NCBI GenBank assembly: GCA_965228425.1
Contig: OZ245815.1
Location: 2,356,001-2,420,000 of the forward strand
Direction of reading: 5' to 3'
DNA: 64,000 bases
DNA from: JAJFJD01 sp965228425
GTDB lineage: Bacteria > Pseudomonadota > Alphaproteobacteria > UBA8366
The position numbers were made by a program, and so were the translations under genes. The notes below the pieces were generated by a model. The model did not search any database, was not told the origin of the DNA, and worked only from the letters and a program-made list of their open reading frames with translations. Of the stretch, positions 24,443-33,126 are shown in pieces (the stretch's first letter is position 1; each line of letters opens with the position of its first letter).

Positions 24443-26410
24443 GTGTTCTCAAAAATTCTGATCGCGAACCGGGGCGAGATCGCCTGCCGGATCATGCGCA
24501 CGGCGAAACGCATGGGGATTGCCACCGTCGCGGTCTATTCGGACGCCGATGCACGCTCGCTGCATGTCCGCATGGCGGACGAAGCCGTGGCCATTGGCGG
24601 CAATGCGGCGGCGGAGAGTTACCTCGTGATCGACAAGATCGTCGATGCCGCCAAACGCAGCGGCGCCGAGGCGATCCATCCCGGTTTCGGATTCTTGTCG
24701 GAGAATGCCGTATTTGCCGACCGCCTGGATGAAGAAGGCATCGTGTTCATCGGCCCGAAACAGCGGGCCATCGCCTCCATGGGCGACAAGATCGAGTCCA
24801 AGCGGCTGGCCCAGGAAGCGGGGGTGAGCACCGTTCCCGGCCATCCGGATATCGTTCCCGACGCGGAGAGCGCCGTGCGGATCGCCGCAGAGGTCGGTTT
24901 TCCGGTGATGATCAAGGCGTCCGCCGGCGGCGGCGGCAAAGGGATGCGGATCGCCCGTGATGAAGGCGAGACGCGGGAAGGGTTCACGCTGGCCGCCAGC
25001 GAGGCGAAATCCAGCTTCGGGGACGACCGCATCTTCATCGAGCGGTTCATCGAGGAGCCGCGGCATATCGAGATCCAGGTCTTGGCCGATTCCATGGGCA
25101 ACACGATCCATCTCGGTGAGCGGGAGTGCTCGATCCAACGGCGGCATCAGAAAGTCATCGAGGAAGCGCCGTCGCCGTTCCTGGACGAGGAAACGCGCCA
25201 GGCGATGGGCGCTCAGGCCATCGCCCTGGCGAAAGCCGTCGATTATCAGTCCGCGGGGACCGTCGAGTTTATCGTCGACAAGGATCGCAACTTCTATTTC
25301 CTGGAAATGAACACCCGATTGCAGGTCGAGCATCCGGTTACGGAATACGTTACCGGGCTGGACCTTGTGGAGCAGATGATCCGCATCGCCGCCGGCGAGC
25401 CGCTTCCGCTGTCGCAGGACTCGGTGGTGCTATCCGGCTGGGCGATCGAAGCGCGCGTCTATGCCGAAGATCCGTACCGCAACTTCCTGCCGTCGACGGG
25501 GCGTCTCGTGCACTACCGGACACCGGATGAGGATGCGGATGTTCGCATCGACACCGGCGTATACGAGGGTGGCGAGATTTCGATGTTCTACGATCCCATG
25601 ATCGCCAAACTCGTCGTCGGCGGCATGACGCGCGGCGCCGCGATCAAGCAAATTCGGGATGCGCTCGACGCGTTCTACATTCGCGGGATTTCCCACAATA
25701 TTCCCTTTCTGTCGGCGGTCCTGGCGCATCCGCGCTTTATCGAAGGCCGGTTATCCACCGGGTTCATCGAAGAAGAATATCCCGATGGCTTACAGCCTCG
25801 GGCGCTGACCAATATGGAGACGGCGCTTTTCGCCGCACTGACGGCGGTATTGCACCATCGCAACATGATGCGTCGCTCGGGGGCCGATGGGTCGGGGTGG
25901 GTCATGCGCATCGACGACGTCGATTATCCCGTCGAAATCGCGGCGGATGGCGACGAGTGTGTGGTCGCGGTCGAGATCGACGACGCGTTGGTTCAGCGCA
26001 ACATATCGAGTGGCTGGCGGCCCGGAGAGCCGGTCTTCAAGGGGTCGGTCGATGGCGAGGACATTTGCGTCCAGGCGGACCGGCTGGGTATCGGGTGGCG
26101 TTTGTTCCACGCCGGGATGCAAGCGGATATTCAAGTTTTGCCGCCGCGCGCAGCCGAATTCTCTCGCTTGATGCCGGTGAAAGAGCCGCCGGATCTATCG
26201 CGTTTTCTTTTGTCGCCGATGCCGGGACTGCTGATCCGCGTCGCCGTTGGGGAAGGGGACGAGGTGAAGGCGGGTGAGGAGCTTGCGGTCGTCGAGGCGA
26301 TGAAGATGGAAAATGTCCTGCGGGCCGAGCGTGACGGCGTTGTCCGAACCGTACACGCATCCGCCGGGGACAGCCTTGCCGTCGACCAGTCGATCCTCGA
26401 ATTCGAGTGA
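24443..26410 (+). CDS. pccA: Propionyl-CoA carboxylase, alpha (biotin carboxylase / BCCP) subunit
   Basis: 655 residues from the GTG at 24443 ('MFSKILIANRGEIACRIMRTA'). The biotin carboxylase domain (1-450) has the ATP-grasp glycine loop 'KASAGGGGKGMRI', the catalytic 'ERECSIQRRHQK' and 'EMNTRLQVEHPVTE'. The biotinyl domain at the end carries Lys621 in 'VEAMKMENVL'. With pccB it carboxylates propionyl-CoA to methylmalonyl-CoA. Paired by domain type and proximity with pccB; the other copy (44216) is in the leucine cluster. An in-frame ATG at 24386 is an unlikely start. Confidence 0.9.
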   Translation: MFSKILIANRGEIACRIMRTAKRMGIATVAVYSDADARSLHVRMADEAVAIGGNAAAESYLVIDKIVDAAKRSGAEAIHPGFGFLSENAVFADRLDEEGIVFIGPKQRAIASMGDKIESKRLAQEAGVSTVPGHPDIVPDAESAVRIAAEVGFPVMIKASAGGGGKGMRIARDEGETREGFTLAASEAKSSFGDDRIFIERFIEEPRHIEIQVLADSMGNTIHLGERECSIQRRHQKVIEEAPSPFLDEETRQAMGAQAIALAKAVDYQSAGTVEFIVDKDRNFYFLEMNTRLQVEHPVTEYVTGLDLVEQMIRIAAGEPLPLSQDSVVLSGWAIEARVYAEDPYRNFLPSTGRLVHYRTPDEDADVRIDTGVYEGGEISMFYDPMIAKLVVGGMTRGAAIKQIRDALDAFYIRGISHNIPFLSAVLAHPRFIEGRLSTGFIEEEYPDGLQPRALTNMETALFAALTAVLHHRNMMRRSGADGSGWVMRIDDVDYPVEIAADGDECVVAVEIDDALVQRNISSGWRPGEPVFKGSVDGEDICVQADRLGIGWRLFHAGMQADIQVLPPRAAEFSRLMPVKEPPDLSRFLLSPMPGLLIRVAVGEGDEVKAGEELAVVEAMKMENVLRAERDGVVRTVHASAGDSLAVDQSILEFE

Positions 26411-26437
26411 TGCCGGCCGCCGGTACGAGCGTTCGCG

Positions 26438-26713
26438 ATGGCTGATATTGCGCTGCGCCTCATTATTCGCGGCCGGGTTCAGGGCTTGGGGTACCGGTAT
26501 TGGATGGTTGGCGAAGCGGCAAAGCGCGGGGTGAATGGCTGGGTGCGGAATCTGGCCGACGGCAGCGTCGAAGCGCTCGTTTCCGGACCGAGTGCCGCGG
26601 TAAACGACATGATCGAGGCATGCCGGCGTGGGCCACGATTCGCGCGTGTCGATTCAATTGAGAACACCCCGGCGGCGACACCGTCCGAAACCGGGTTTCA
26701 TCAATTCCGGTAG
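26438..26713 (+). CDS. acyP: Acylphosphatase
   Basis: 91 residues with the defining loop 'GRVQGLGYRYW' (phosphate-binding Arg) and 'GVNGWVRNLADGSVEAL' (catalytic Asn). It hydrolyses acyl phosphates such as carbamoyl phosphate or 1,3-bisphosphoglycerate. It follows pccA by 27 bp. It converges with the hydrolase gene at 26741; a perfect 14-base palindrome (26718-26731) lies between the two stops and may act as a weak bidirectional terminator. Confidence 0.92.
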   Translation: MADIALRLIIRGRVQGLGYRYWMVGEAAKRGVNGWVRNLADGSVEALVSGPSAAVNDMIEACRRGPRFARVDSIENTPAATPSETGFHQFR

Positions 26714-26740
26714 AGACGACGGCGCGCCGTCGAGCCGCCG

Positions 26741-27670
26741 TTAGGGACCGGCGCCTGCGCTGCGTTTGATCAGGTCGGCGGCCGGTCCCGCCATTCCTGC
26801 GTTCTTGTGTCCCACGCCTGGCACCGTCTGAAGCTTCCAATTGAACGGCATTCCCAGCGTTTTGGCGTTTCGCTTCGCGTTCGCAAAGTATGCTTTCCCG
26901 CGTTCCAGGCGGTTGGCGCCTTGCCGGTCCGCTTCGGGCGTGGTTCGAAGGTAGGTGCCGCGCCGCGTGTCTTCCTCGCCCAGCAGGACGACCAGTTTCC
27001 GCGAATACAGACGGCGCACATCGTCATCGGTGACGTTGGTGCCGCGCAAACCGTATGGAAATGTCTCGGTGCGGGTCGTCATCGTGTACCAGCCCGGATT
27101 GGCGGCGATTGCCAGGTCGACCCGCGGCCCGCCGGTAAAGGTCATATAGCGATGGACGAACTGGCCGCCCGCGGAATGTCCGAACAGGCTGAAGGACATG
27201 CGGTTGGTTCCCGTCAGGTCGCGCACCTGATCGAACACCCGGTCGATGACGGGAAAGCTCCAGTATCTCTCCGCGTTTGCGGCGAGCGTGCCGTTGCTGT
27301 CGGCCCGGTACATGACATTGCCGAGATTGTAGTGCCAGGATCCCGGAAAATCGTCGCGGCTGAATTCCGGCGCCACGATCAGGAAGCCGTGGTAGTCGGC
27401 GAGGGCGATCCAGTTGTTGCGATAGACATCCGCGTTGCGTTTGACCCCGTGCATCACGAAGACGATGGGGCTATCGGCGGTAAAGGATGCTGGGCGGTAG
27501 GTCCAAACCCACAACGACTTCCCCGTCGCGGCCGCAGGGTCTTTAAAGAGGAAACGATCTGCTCCGGCGTCGATGCGGGGCGGGCCCGCTTTCTCGGGCG
27601 TCACGCAGGCGGTGAGGAGGACCATCGCGGATATCGCGATTGCGTGGATAACCGATTTGCGGCAATGCAC
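26741..27670 (-). CDS. Lipoprotein alpha/beta hydrolase
   Basis: 309 residues from a GTG. The N-terminus is a lipoprotein signal with lipobox 'LTAC' (Cys22). The hydrolase domain has an oxyanion segment 'IVFVMHGVKRNA', the nucleophile elbow 'LFGHSAGGQ', and a likely catalytic His near the end in 'VPGVGHKNAG'. The layout resembles polyhydroxyalkanoate depolymerase or feruloyl-esterase-like enzymes; the substrate is unknown. It was originally downstream of lipB, 25 bp away; a 2,166-bp insertion now separates them, and its first 92 bp are duplicated at 29745-29836. Confidence 0.75.
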   Translation of the reverse strand: MHCRKSVIHAIAISAMVLLTACVTPEKAGPPRIDAGADRFLFKDPAAATGKSLWVWTYRPASFTADSPIVFVMHGVKRNADVYRNNWIALADYHGFLIVAPEFSRDDFPGSWHYNLGNVMYRADSNGTLAANAERYWSFPVIDRVFDQVRDLTGTNRMSFSLFGHSAGGQFVHRYMTFTGGPRVDLAIAANPGWYTMTTRTETFPYGLRGTNVTDDDVRRLYSRKLVVLLGEEDTRRGTYLRTTPEADRQGANRLERGKAYFANAKRNAKTLGMPFNWKLQTVPGVGHKNAGMAGPAADLIKRSAGAGP

Positions 27671-27856
27671 TATGGCGTTCCTCTGCAGTGCAGTCTCAGG
27701 TTTTTCCGAAGATGTCTCGAAACGACTCCGCCAGGGCCACGTCCAGGTCGGCCGTCGTGTCCGGAAGGCCCAGATCGACCAGGGATGTGACCCCTAAATT
27801 TTGGTCGGCAATGCCGCAGGGTACGATGCCGTCGAAATGGCTCAGGTCCGGATCGA
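27579..27856. repeat. Left copy of a mosaic direct duplication (lipB 3' end + hydrolase 5' end)
   Basis: Matches 29745-30022 at a constant offset of 2,166. Bases 27579-27753 are identical (175 of 175). Bases 27754-27856 differ at 12 of 103 positions, by hand alignment. The repeat brackets the IS3 remnant and the aminotransferase. Confidence 0.9.
27696..27856 (-). pseudogene. Truncated duplicate of lipB (C-terminal ~53 codons)
   Basis: The minus-strand frame 'DPDLSHFDGIVPCGIADQ' to 'ESFRDIFGKT' copies the end of the intact lipB at 29862. It includes the catalytic Cys but not the N-terminal domain or the catalytic Lys. Only a few residues differ (N for R, DT for V.M) while many base changes are silent. 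It therefore looks like a diverged but once-functional allele rather than a randomly decaying copy. Its 5' end runs directly into the IS3 fragment near 27857. Confidence 0.88.
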
Positions 27857-28354
27857 ATGTATTCTGGTCTGCCGTGTTCAAGCAGCAGCGGAAAGAGTGC
27901 TTCCCGAACCTCTGTCGAACCCATCTTGAAGGCCACTGCCACCCGCAATCCCTGGCGGGTAACCTCGTCTAGCACCGCCAGCATCTTGTAGGGTCGCCCA
28001 TTGCTGAGCCTGTCGTGGACGAAGTCGACACTCCAGACGTGGTTGGGATGCGCCGGCCGCAGCCGGATGATCGATGTGTCCTTGTGGTAGAGCCGCCTGC
28101 GCCTCTTGTGCCGCTGCGGAAGCTGCAGGCCTTCTTCTTTCCAGAGGCGCTCAATCTTCTTGTGGTTTACCCGCCAACCTTCGATGCGCAGCAGCTTTGT
28201 GACCCTCTTGTAGCCGTAACTGCCGTACTGCTTCGCAAACCGGATCATGGCGAGACGCAATGCATCATCCTCTTTCGGAACGGATTTGTAGTGCAGTGTG
28301 CTGCGGGCAAAACCAATTCGCTGCTTGGTACAATCAGTGCGAGATCGTTGGTCC
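27857..28354 (-). mobile_element. IS3-family transposase OrfB remnant
   Basis: A continuous minus-strand frame encodes the N-terminal half of an IS3-type OrfB. It holds 'GFARSTLHYKSVPKEDDALR', then the HTH_21-like 'MIRFAKQYGSYGYKRVTKLL' and 'GWRVNHKKIERLWKEEGL'. The start of the DDE domain follows: 'HPNHVWSVDFVHDRLSNGRPYKML', with the first catalytic Asp in 'VDFVHD'. The frame breaks at 'EYIRS', just before the second catalytic Asp, where the lipB fragment begins. OrfA, the rest of OrfB and the terminal inverted repeats are missing, so it cannot transpose. The other end abuts the aminotransferase stop codon. Confidence 0.85.
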
Positions 28355-28355
28355 T

Positions 28356-29534
28356 TTAGCGCAGGAAAGTGCGGATTGCTGTTGTCATCCGATCTATCTC
28401 TTCCTCAGTATTGTAATAGTGTGGCGCCGCGCGCACGAGCGTCGGCAAATTTCGCGCTGTAGCATCTAAGAGTGTGCTGGAAGGCCGGGAGATGCTGACG
28501 TTAATGCCAAGCTCGGCAAGTCTCATTTGCACGGTTTCAGGCTCATGCCCGTCAACTGAAAACGTGACGGTGGCGGCTGGTTGTGGTCCGAGATCATAGA
28601 CTCGGACGCCAGGAACCTCACTCAGTGTGAGTCTCATCTGATTGGCCAGCGCTTGGCAGCGCGCGGCAATCTCATCAATTCCAATAGCGAGCGCATAGTC
28701 GACCGCAACACCGAGCCCAAGTCTTGCGGCATAGTTGTTTTCCAAGGTCTCGAACCGCCGCGCATCAGGGCGAAGTTCATATTGGTCCAGTGTGAGCCAG
28801 GTTGCCGCGAAATGGTCGATCATCGGCGGCTCAAGTTGGTACATCAGGTCACGGCGCACATAGAGGAATCCCGTGCCCCTCGGCCCGCGCAGGAACTTGC
28901 GACCGGCGGCTGTCAGCATGTCGCAGCCGATCTCTGAAACATCAACTGGCATCCGACCGACCACCTGACAGGCATCGAGCAGGTAAGGAATGCCGTGTGC
29001 CCTTGCGATGCGACCGACCGCGGCAGCAGGATTGACTAAGCCACCATTCGTTGGCACCCAGGTGATTGCGATGAGGCGCACACGTTTATCGATCATCTTT
29101 TCAAGGGCATGCGGGTCTAGAACGCCGTGGGCGTCATCAGGGATCACTTCGATTGTCGCCCCGGTGCGCTTTGCAACCTGCAACATGCCGACATAGTTCG
29201 CACCGTATTCAGCTCGTGCGGTCAGGATTCGATCACCAGGACCCAGCTGCTGTGCGTAGAAGGCCATCTGCCACGCAACCGTGCCATTTTCAGTTAGAGC
29301 GATCTCATCTTTCGCTGAGCCAACAAGCCTTGCCACACTGTCGTAGACGCCGTCGAGCTGCGCAGCAGTTTCATGCGCCGCCTCATGGCCACCGATCTCA
29401 GACTCTCGTCTGAGATAGCCAATCATTGCCTCAAGCACCGGGGATGGCATCAAGCCAGTGCCGCAATTGTTAAGATGCACGCGATTGGAGACACCCGGTG
29501 TCTCAGCGCGCAGGCGGCTAATGTCTATTGGCAT
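28356..29534 (-). CDS. Class V aminotransferase-fold PLP enzyme
   Basis: 392 residues starting 'MPIDISRLRAETPGVSNRVHLNNCGTGLMP'. The cofactor Asp-Ala-Cys-Gln block 'YLLDACQVVGRMPVDV' and the PLP lysine in 'AAGRKFLRGPRGTGFLYV' place it in the cysteine desulfurase / isopenicillin-N epimerase-like group. It lacks the mobile catalytic-Cys loop I would expect of IscS-type desulfurases, so a lyase or epimerase-type role is likelier; the substrate is unknown. It is the only intact gene within the 2,166-bp insertion, and its codons look less GC-rich than those of its neighbours. Confidence 0.8.
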   Translation of the reverse strand: MPIDISRLRAETPGVSNRVHLNNCGTGLMPSPVLEAMIGYLRRESEIGGHEAAHETAAQLDGVYDSVARLVGSAKDEIALTENGTVAWQMAFYAQQLGPGDRILTARAEYGANYVGMLQVAKRTGATIEVIPDDAHGVLDPHALEKMIDKRVRLIAITWVPTNGGLVNPAAAVGRIARAHGIPYLLDACQVVGRMPVDVSEIGCDMLTAAGRKFLRGPRGTGFLYVRRDLMYQLEPPMIDHFAATWLTLDQYELRPDARRFETLENNYAARLGLGVAVDYALAIGIDEIAARCQALANQMRLTLSEVPGVRVYDLGPQPAATVTFSVDGHEPETVQMRLAELGINVSISRPSSTLLDATARNLPTLVRAAPHYYNTEEEIDRMTTAIRTFLR

Positions 29535-29744
29535 TCCTGCTCCGGTGTCTAGTTATGAACGTCCATTCGGTTCTCCGGAGAATCACTGACGTGTTGCAAC
29601 GTTAGCTTCTCTCGGCCGGGCCGAATGGACAACCTTCTGAAAGTTCACATCTAGTGAAGGTCCGAAAGCGCGCCACGCTCGCGGCAATCTACTGAGCGAC
29701 AAAGCGTACCAAATGCGTCATCCGCTAGTCCAGGTGTCGATGCT
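29535..29744. other. Non-coding part of the insertion upstream of the aminotransferase
   Basis: 210 bases, no supportable gene. It contains a perfect 10-bp inverted repeat, GTCCATTCGG at 29561-29570 and CCGAATGGAC at 29621-29630, around a 50-base spacer. Since it lies directly upstream of the minus-strand aminotransferase, it may be an operator or a piece of the lost mobile element. Confidence 0.5.
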
Positions 29745-29836
29745 GGCGGGCCCGCTTTCTCGGGCGTCACGCAGGCGGTGAGGAGGACCATCGCGGATAT
29801 CGCGATTGCGTGGATAACCGATTTGCGGCAATGCAC
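29745..29836 (-). pseudogene. Truncated duplicate of the lipoprotein hydrolase (first ~30 codons)
   Basis: The frame repeats the hydrolase signal peptide and lipobox 'MVLLTACVTPEKAGPP' exactly, then runs into unrelated insertion sequence and stops at 29651. No hydrolase domain remains. A short lipoprotein-like peptide of 61 residues could be translated but is unlikely to be functional. Confidence 0.88.
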
Positions 29837-30022
29837 TATGGCGTTCCTCTGCAGTGCAGTCTCAGGTTTTTCCGAAGATGTCTCGAAACGACTCCGCCAG
29901 GGCCACGTCCAGGTCGGCCATCGTGACCGGAAGGCCCAGATCGACCAGTGATGTGACCCCCAGACGTTGGTCCGCGATGCCGCAGGGCACGATGCCGTCG
30001 AAATGGCTTAGGTCCGGCTCGA
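29745..30022. repeat. Right copy of the mosaic direct duplication
   Basis: Partner of 27579-27856. It covers the last ~54 codons of intact lipB, the 25-bp lipB-hydrolase gap and the first 92 bp of the hydrolase. Identity is perfect over 29745-29919 and drops to 91 of 103 from 29920 on. Confidence 0.9.
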
Positions 30023-30542
30023 CGTTGATTGAGACACCGTGGAAGGTCACCCAGCGCCGGATTCGGACACCGATGGCGGCGATCTTGTCCTCGCGGCCGC
30101 CGCCGCGGTCGACCCAGATGCCGACCCGGTCCTCGCGCCGCTCCCCCTTCACGTTGAAGGCGGAAAGGGCGAGAATCACCCAATCCTCGAGATTGCGGAT
30201 GAATTGCCGGATGTCGGGGTTGCGTTTCTGGAGGTCCAGCATCACGTAGCAAACCCGCTGACCGGGCCCGTGATAGGTGAATTGGCCGCCTCGCCCGGTC
30301 TGATAGACCGGAAATCGGTTGCCCTCCAGCAGGTCCTCCGGGCGCGCGCTGGTCCCGGCGGTATACAGCGGCGGATGCTCGAGCAGCCAGACCAATTCGG
30401 GCGCATCGCCGGCTCGAATGGCGGCCACGCGAGCCTCCATCGCCGCGACGGCGTCGTCATAGGGCACGAGCTGGTCGCTGACCTGCCATTCAACCCCGGA
30501 TTTCCGAGCGGAATCCGGCGGATGGGCAATAGCCTTATGCAT
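29862..30542 (-). CDS. lipB: Octanoyl-[ACP]:protein N-octanoyltransferase (lipoate biosynthesis)
   Basis: 226 residues. 'RGGQFTYHGPGQ' (84-95) is the LipB signature. The catalytic pair is Lys153 ('EDKIAAIGVRI') and Cys187 ('GIVPCGIADQ'). It transfers octanoyl groups from ACP to lipoyl domains of 2-oxoacid dehydrogenases and the glycine cleavage H protein. It is the intact copy; a 3' fragment recurs at 27696-27856. It is transcribed away from tRNA-Leu. Confidence 0.95.
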   Translation of the reverse strand: MHKAIAHPPDSARKSGVEWQVSDQLVPYDDAVAAMEARVAAIRAGDAPELVWLLEHPPLYTAGTSARPEDLLEGNRFPVYQTGRGGQFTYHGPGQRVCYVMLDLQKRNPDIRQFIRNLEDWVILALSAFNVKGERREDRVGIWVDRGGGREDKIAAIGVRIRRWVTFHGVSINVEPDLSHFDGIVPCGIADQRLGVTSLVDLGLPVTMADLDVALAESFRDIFGKT

Positions 30543-30652
30543 CCCTTGATAACCCCTCGGGGTTTTGGTATCCCCGCGTCAACGGGTGTTCTCCGTGGTG
30601 TCCGGTCATAATGCCATTATGATCAAGATTCGAGGGAGCGCGCACTATATAT

Positions 30653-30739
30653 GCGGTCGTGGCGGAATTGGTAGACGCGCAGCGTTGAGGTCGCTGTGGT
30701 GGAAACACCGTGGAAGTTCGAGTCTTCTCGACCGCACCA
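30653..30739 (+). tRNA. tRNA-Leu(GAG)
   Basis: 87 bases including an encoded CCA. The acceptor arm GCGGTCG pairs with CGACCGC. The anticodon stem CAGCG/CGCTG holds the loop TTGAGGT, giving GAG. The long variable arm (GTGGTGG..CACCGTG region) is typical of class II leucine tRNA. The T arm contains GTTCGAGTC. Confidence 0.95.
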
Positions 30740-30749
30740 ATTTTCGAGG

Positions 30750-30776
30750 CCCGCTGACCAACCGGCGGGTCTTTTT
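30750..30776 (+). terminator. Rho-independent terminator after tRNA-Leu
   Basis: CCCGC (30750-30754) pairs with GCGGG (30765-30769), followed by TCTTTTT. It begins 10 bases after the tRNA CCA end and 47 bases before maeB. Confidence 0.75.
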
Positions 30777-30823
30777 ATTTTCGGCTGCTCGAAAGTGCGG
30801 GCGCCGAGTACCCGGGGGTGAGC

Positions 30824-33115
30824 ATGGCTGACGATCGTATTGTCGAAGATTCGCTCGAGTATCACCGTCGCTCGCCCGCCGGTAAGCTCGCCGTCGTCCC
30901 GACCAAACCGCTGGTCAATCAACGGGATTTGGCGCTGGCCTATTCGCCGGGCGTGGCGGCGGCCTGCAACGCGATCGCGGAAAACGCGAACGAGGCGGCA
31001 ACGGTCACGGCCCGCGGCAATCTCGTCGGCGTCGTGACCAACGGGACCGCCGTCCTCGGCCTTGGCAATATCGGACCGCTGGCGTCGAAACCCGTAATGG
31101 AAGGCAAGGCGGTTTTGTTCAAAAAATTCGCCGGAATCGACGTGTTCGACATCGAGGTGAACGAGTTGGACATCGAACGCTTCGTCGATGTCGTCGCCTC
31201 GCTCGAGCCGACATTCGGCGGCATCAACCTCGAAGACATCAAGGCGCCGGAGTGCTTCGAGATCGAGAAAGCCCTGCGCGAACGGATGAATATTCCGGTT
31301 TTCCATGACGATCAGCACGGCACCGCGATCATCGTTGCCGCTGCGATTTCCAACGCGCTGCAATTCGTCGGCAAGTCCCTGAAGGATGCGAAGCTGGTTA
31401 CGTCGGGCGCCGGCGCGGCGGCGATGGCCTGTCTCAACCTCTTGGTCGACATGGGCATGCCGCGCGAGAACATCTGGGTCACCGATATCGTCGGCCTCGT
31501 GTTCAAGGGGCGGCAGCAGGAGATGGACAAATACAAGGAGCCGTATGCGCAGGATACCGCGGCCCGTACGTTGGACGAGGTCATCGGCGGCGCGGACGTG
31601 TTCCTGGGCCTGTCCGCGCCGGGTGTGCTGACCAAGGATATGGTCAAGAAGATGGGCAAGCAGCCGATCATCATGGCGCTGGCGAATCCGACGCCCGAGA
31701 TCTCACCGGAAGACGCGCGGGCTGCCCGCGACGATGCGATCATCGCGACCGGGCGCTCCGATTACCCGAACCAGGTCAATAACGTGCTGTGCTTTCCGTT
31801 CATCTTCCGCGGTGCGCTGGATGTCGGTGCCACCGTCATCAACGAGGAAATGAAGATCGCCTGCGTCGATGCCTTGGCATCCCTGGCACGTGCGGAGATC
31901 TCGGACATCGTGGCCAAGGCCTACGGCGATCAACCGATGCAGTTCGGCGCGGATTACCTAATCCCAAAACCGTTCGATCCCCGCCTGATCCTGGAAATTG
32001 CACCCGCTGTGGCGAAGGCGGCGATGGACAGCGGCGTCGCGACGCGGCCGATCGCCGATCTGGAACACTATCGGCAAACGCTGTCGCAGTTCGTGTGGAA
32101 GACGGGACTCCTGATGAAGCCGGTGTTCGATCAGGCGCGTAGCAACCCCAAACGGGTCGCGTATACGGACGGCGAGGACGAACGGGTTTTGCACGCCGTG
32201 CAGGAGGCGTTGGATGCCGGTCTCGCCAAGCCGATCCTGGTCGGCCGACGCGCCGTTATTCAGTCGCGGATCGAGGCCATGGGGCTGCGTATTCGGCTGG
32301 ATGATCAGGCTGAACTGGTCGATCCCGAGAACGACGACCGATATCACGACTACTGGACCGAGTATTACGAACTGATGGCGCGCAAAGGTGTGTCACCGGA
32401 TCTCGCCCGCCGGGTTATGCGAACGCGGACGACGGCGATCGGCGCAATGATGCTGAGGCGCGGCGATACGGACGCGTTGATCTGCGGCGCGATCGGGCAG
32501 TTTCAGACGCATCTTCGCCATGTGCGGGATATCATCGGCATTCGCGAGGGTGCCTTGGATATCTCCGCGTTGACCTTGCTGGTCCTGCCGAACGGCCTTT
32601 ATTTCATCGCCGACACCCATGTCACAGCGGACCCCTCCGTCGACGAGATCGTGGAAATGGCGATCCTGGGTTCGGAGCAGGTCCGCCGCTTCGGGATAGA
32701 GCCGAATGTGGCGCTGCTGTCGCATTCGAATTTCGGCACATCGCAGCACGGCTCGGCGGCGAAAATGCGCGAGGCGGCTTCCCGCTTGCATCAGATGTAC
32801 CCGGATATGGCGGTCGAGGGTGAAATGCATGCCGATGCGGCCATCGATGTTGAAATCCGGCAGCGTATCTTCCCGGATGCGCGCCTGGAGGGCAGCGCCA
32901 ACCTGTTGATCATGCCGAATCTCGACTCCGCCAATATCGCCTACAATCTCGTGAAAGTGCTCGGTGACGGGTTGATCAGCGTCGGCCCCATGCTGCTGGG
33001 AGCCGCGATGCCGGTCCATATCGTGACACCGTCGATTTCCGCCCGTGGCCTCTTGAATATGACGGCGTTATCTGTCCTTGATGCGCAAGCGTTTGAAAGC
33101 CAATCCCACGCCTGA
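30824..33115 (+). CDS. maeB: NADP-dependent malic enzyme with C-terminal phosphotransacetylase-like domain
   Basis: 763 residues from the ATG at 30824 (GGGGG just upstream); a GTG at 30818 is an alternative. The malic enzyme half (1-~430) has 'LAYSPGVAAACNAI', 'PVFHDDQHGTAII' with the metal ligands, and the Rossmann 'SGAGAAAMACLNLLVD'. The C-terminal half (~440-763) matches phosphate acetyltransferase ('LICGAIGQFQTHLRHVRDII', 'TLLVLPNG..FIADTHV') and is usually regulatory. It decarboxylates malate to pyruvate. Confidence 0.95.
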   Translation: MADDRIVEDSLEYHRRSPAGKLAVVPTKPLVNQRDLALAYSPGVAAACNAIAENANEAATVTARGNLVGVVTNGTAVLGLGNIGPLASKPVMEGKAVLFKKFAGIDVFDIEVNELDIERFVDVVASLEPTFGGINLEDIKAPECFEIEKALRERMNIPVFHDDQHGTAIIVAAAISNALQFVGKSLKDAKLVTSGAGAAAMACLNLLVDMGMPRENIWVTDIVGLVFKGRQQEMDKYKEPYAQDTAARTLDEVIGGADVFLGLSAPGVLTKDMVKKMGKQPIIMALANPTPEISPEDARAARDDAIIATGRSDYPNQVNNVLCFPFIFRGALDVGATVINEEMKIACVDALASLARAEISDIVAKAYGDQPMQFGADYLIPKPFDPRLILEIAPAVAKAAMDSGVATRPIADLEHYRQTLSQFVWKTGLLMKPVFDQARSNPKRVAYTDGEDERVLHAVQEALDAGLAKPILVGRRAVIQSRIEAMGLRIRLDDQAELVDPENDDRYHDYWTEYYELMARKGVSPDLARRVMRTRTTAIGAMMLRRGDTDALICGAIGQFQTHLRHVRDIIGIREGALDISALTLLVLPNGLYFIADTHVTADPSVDEIVEMAILGSEQVRRFGIEPNVALLSHSNFGTSQHGSAAKMREAASRLHQMYPDMAVEGEMHADAAIDVEIRQRIFPDARLEGSANLLIMPNLDSANIAYNLVKVLGDGLISVGPMLLGAAMPVHIVTPSISARGLLNMTALSVLDAQAFESQSHA

Positions 33116-33126
33116 TCGGAGGCCCC

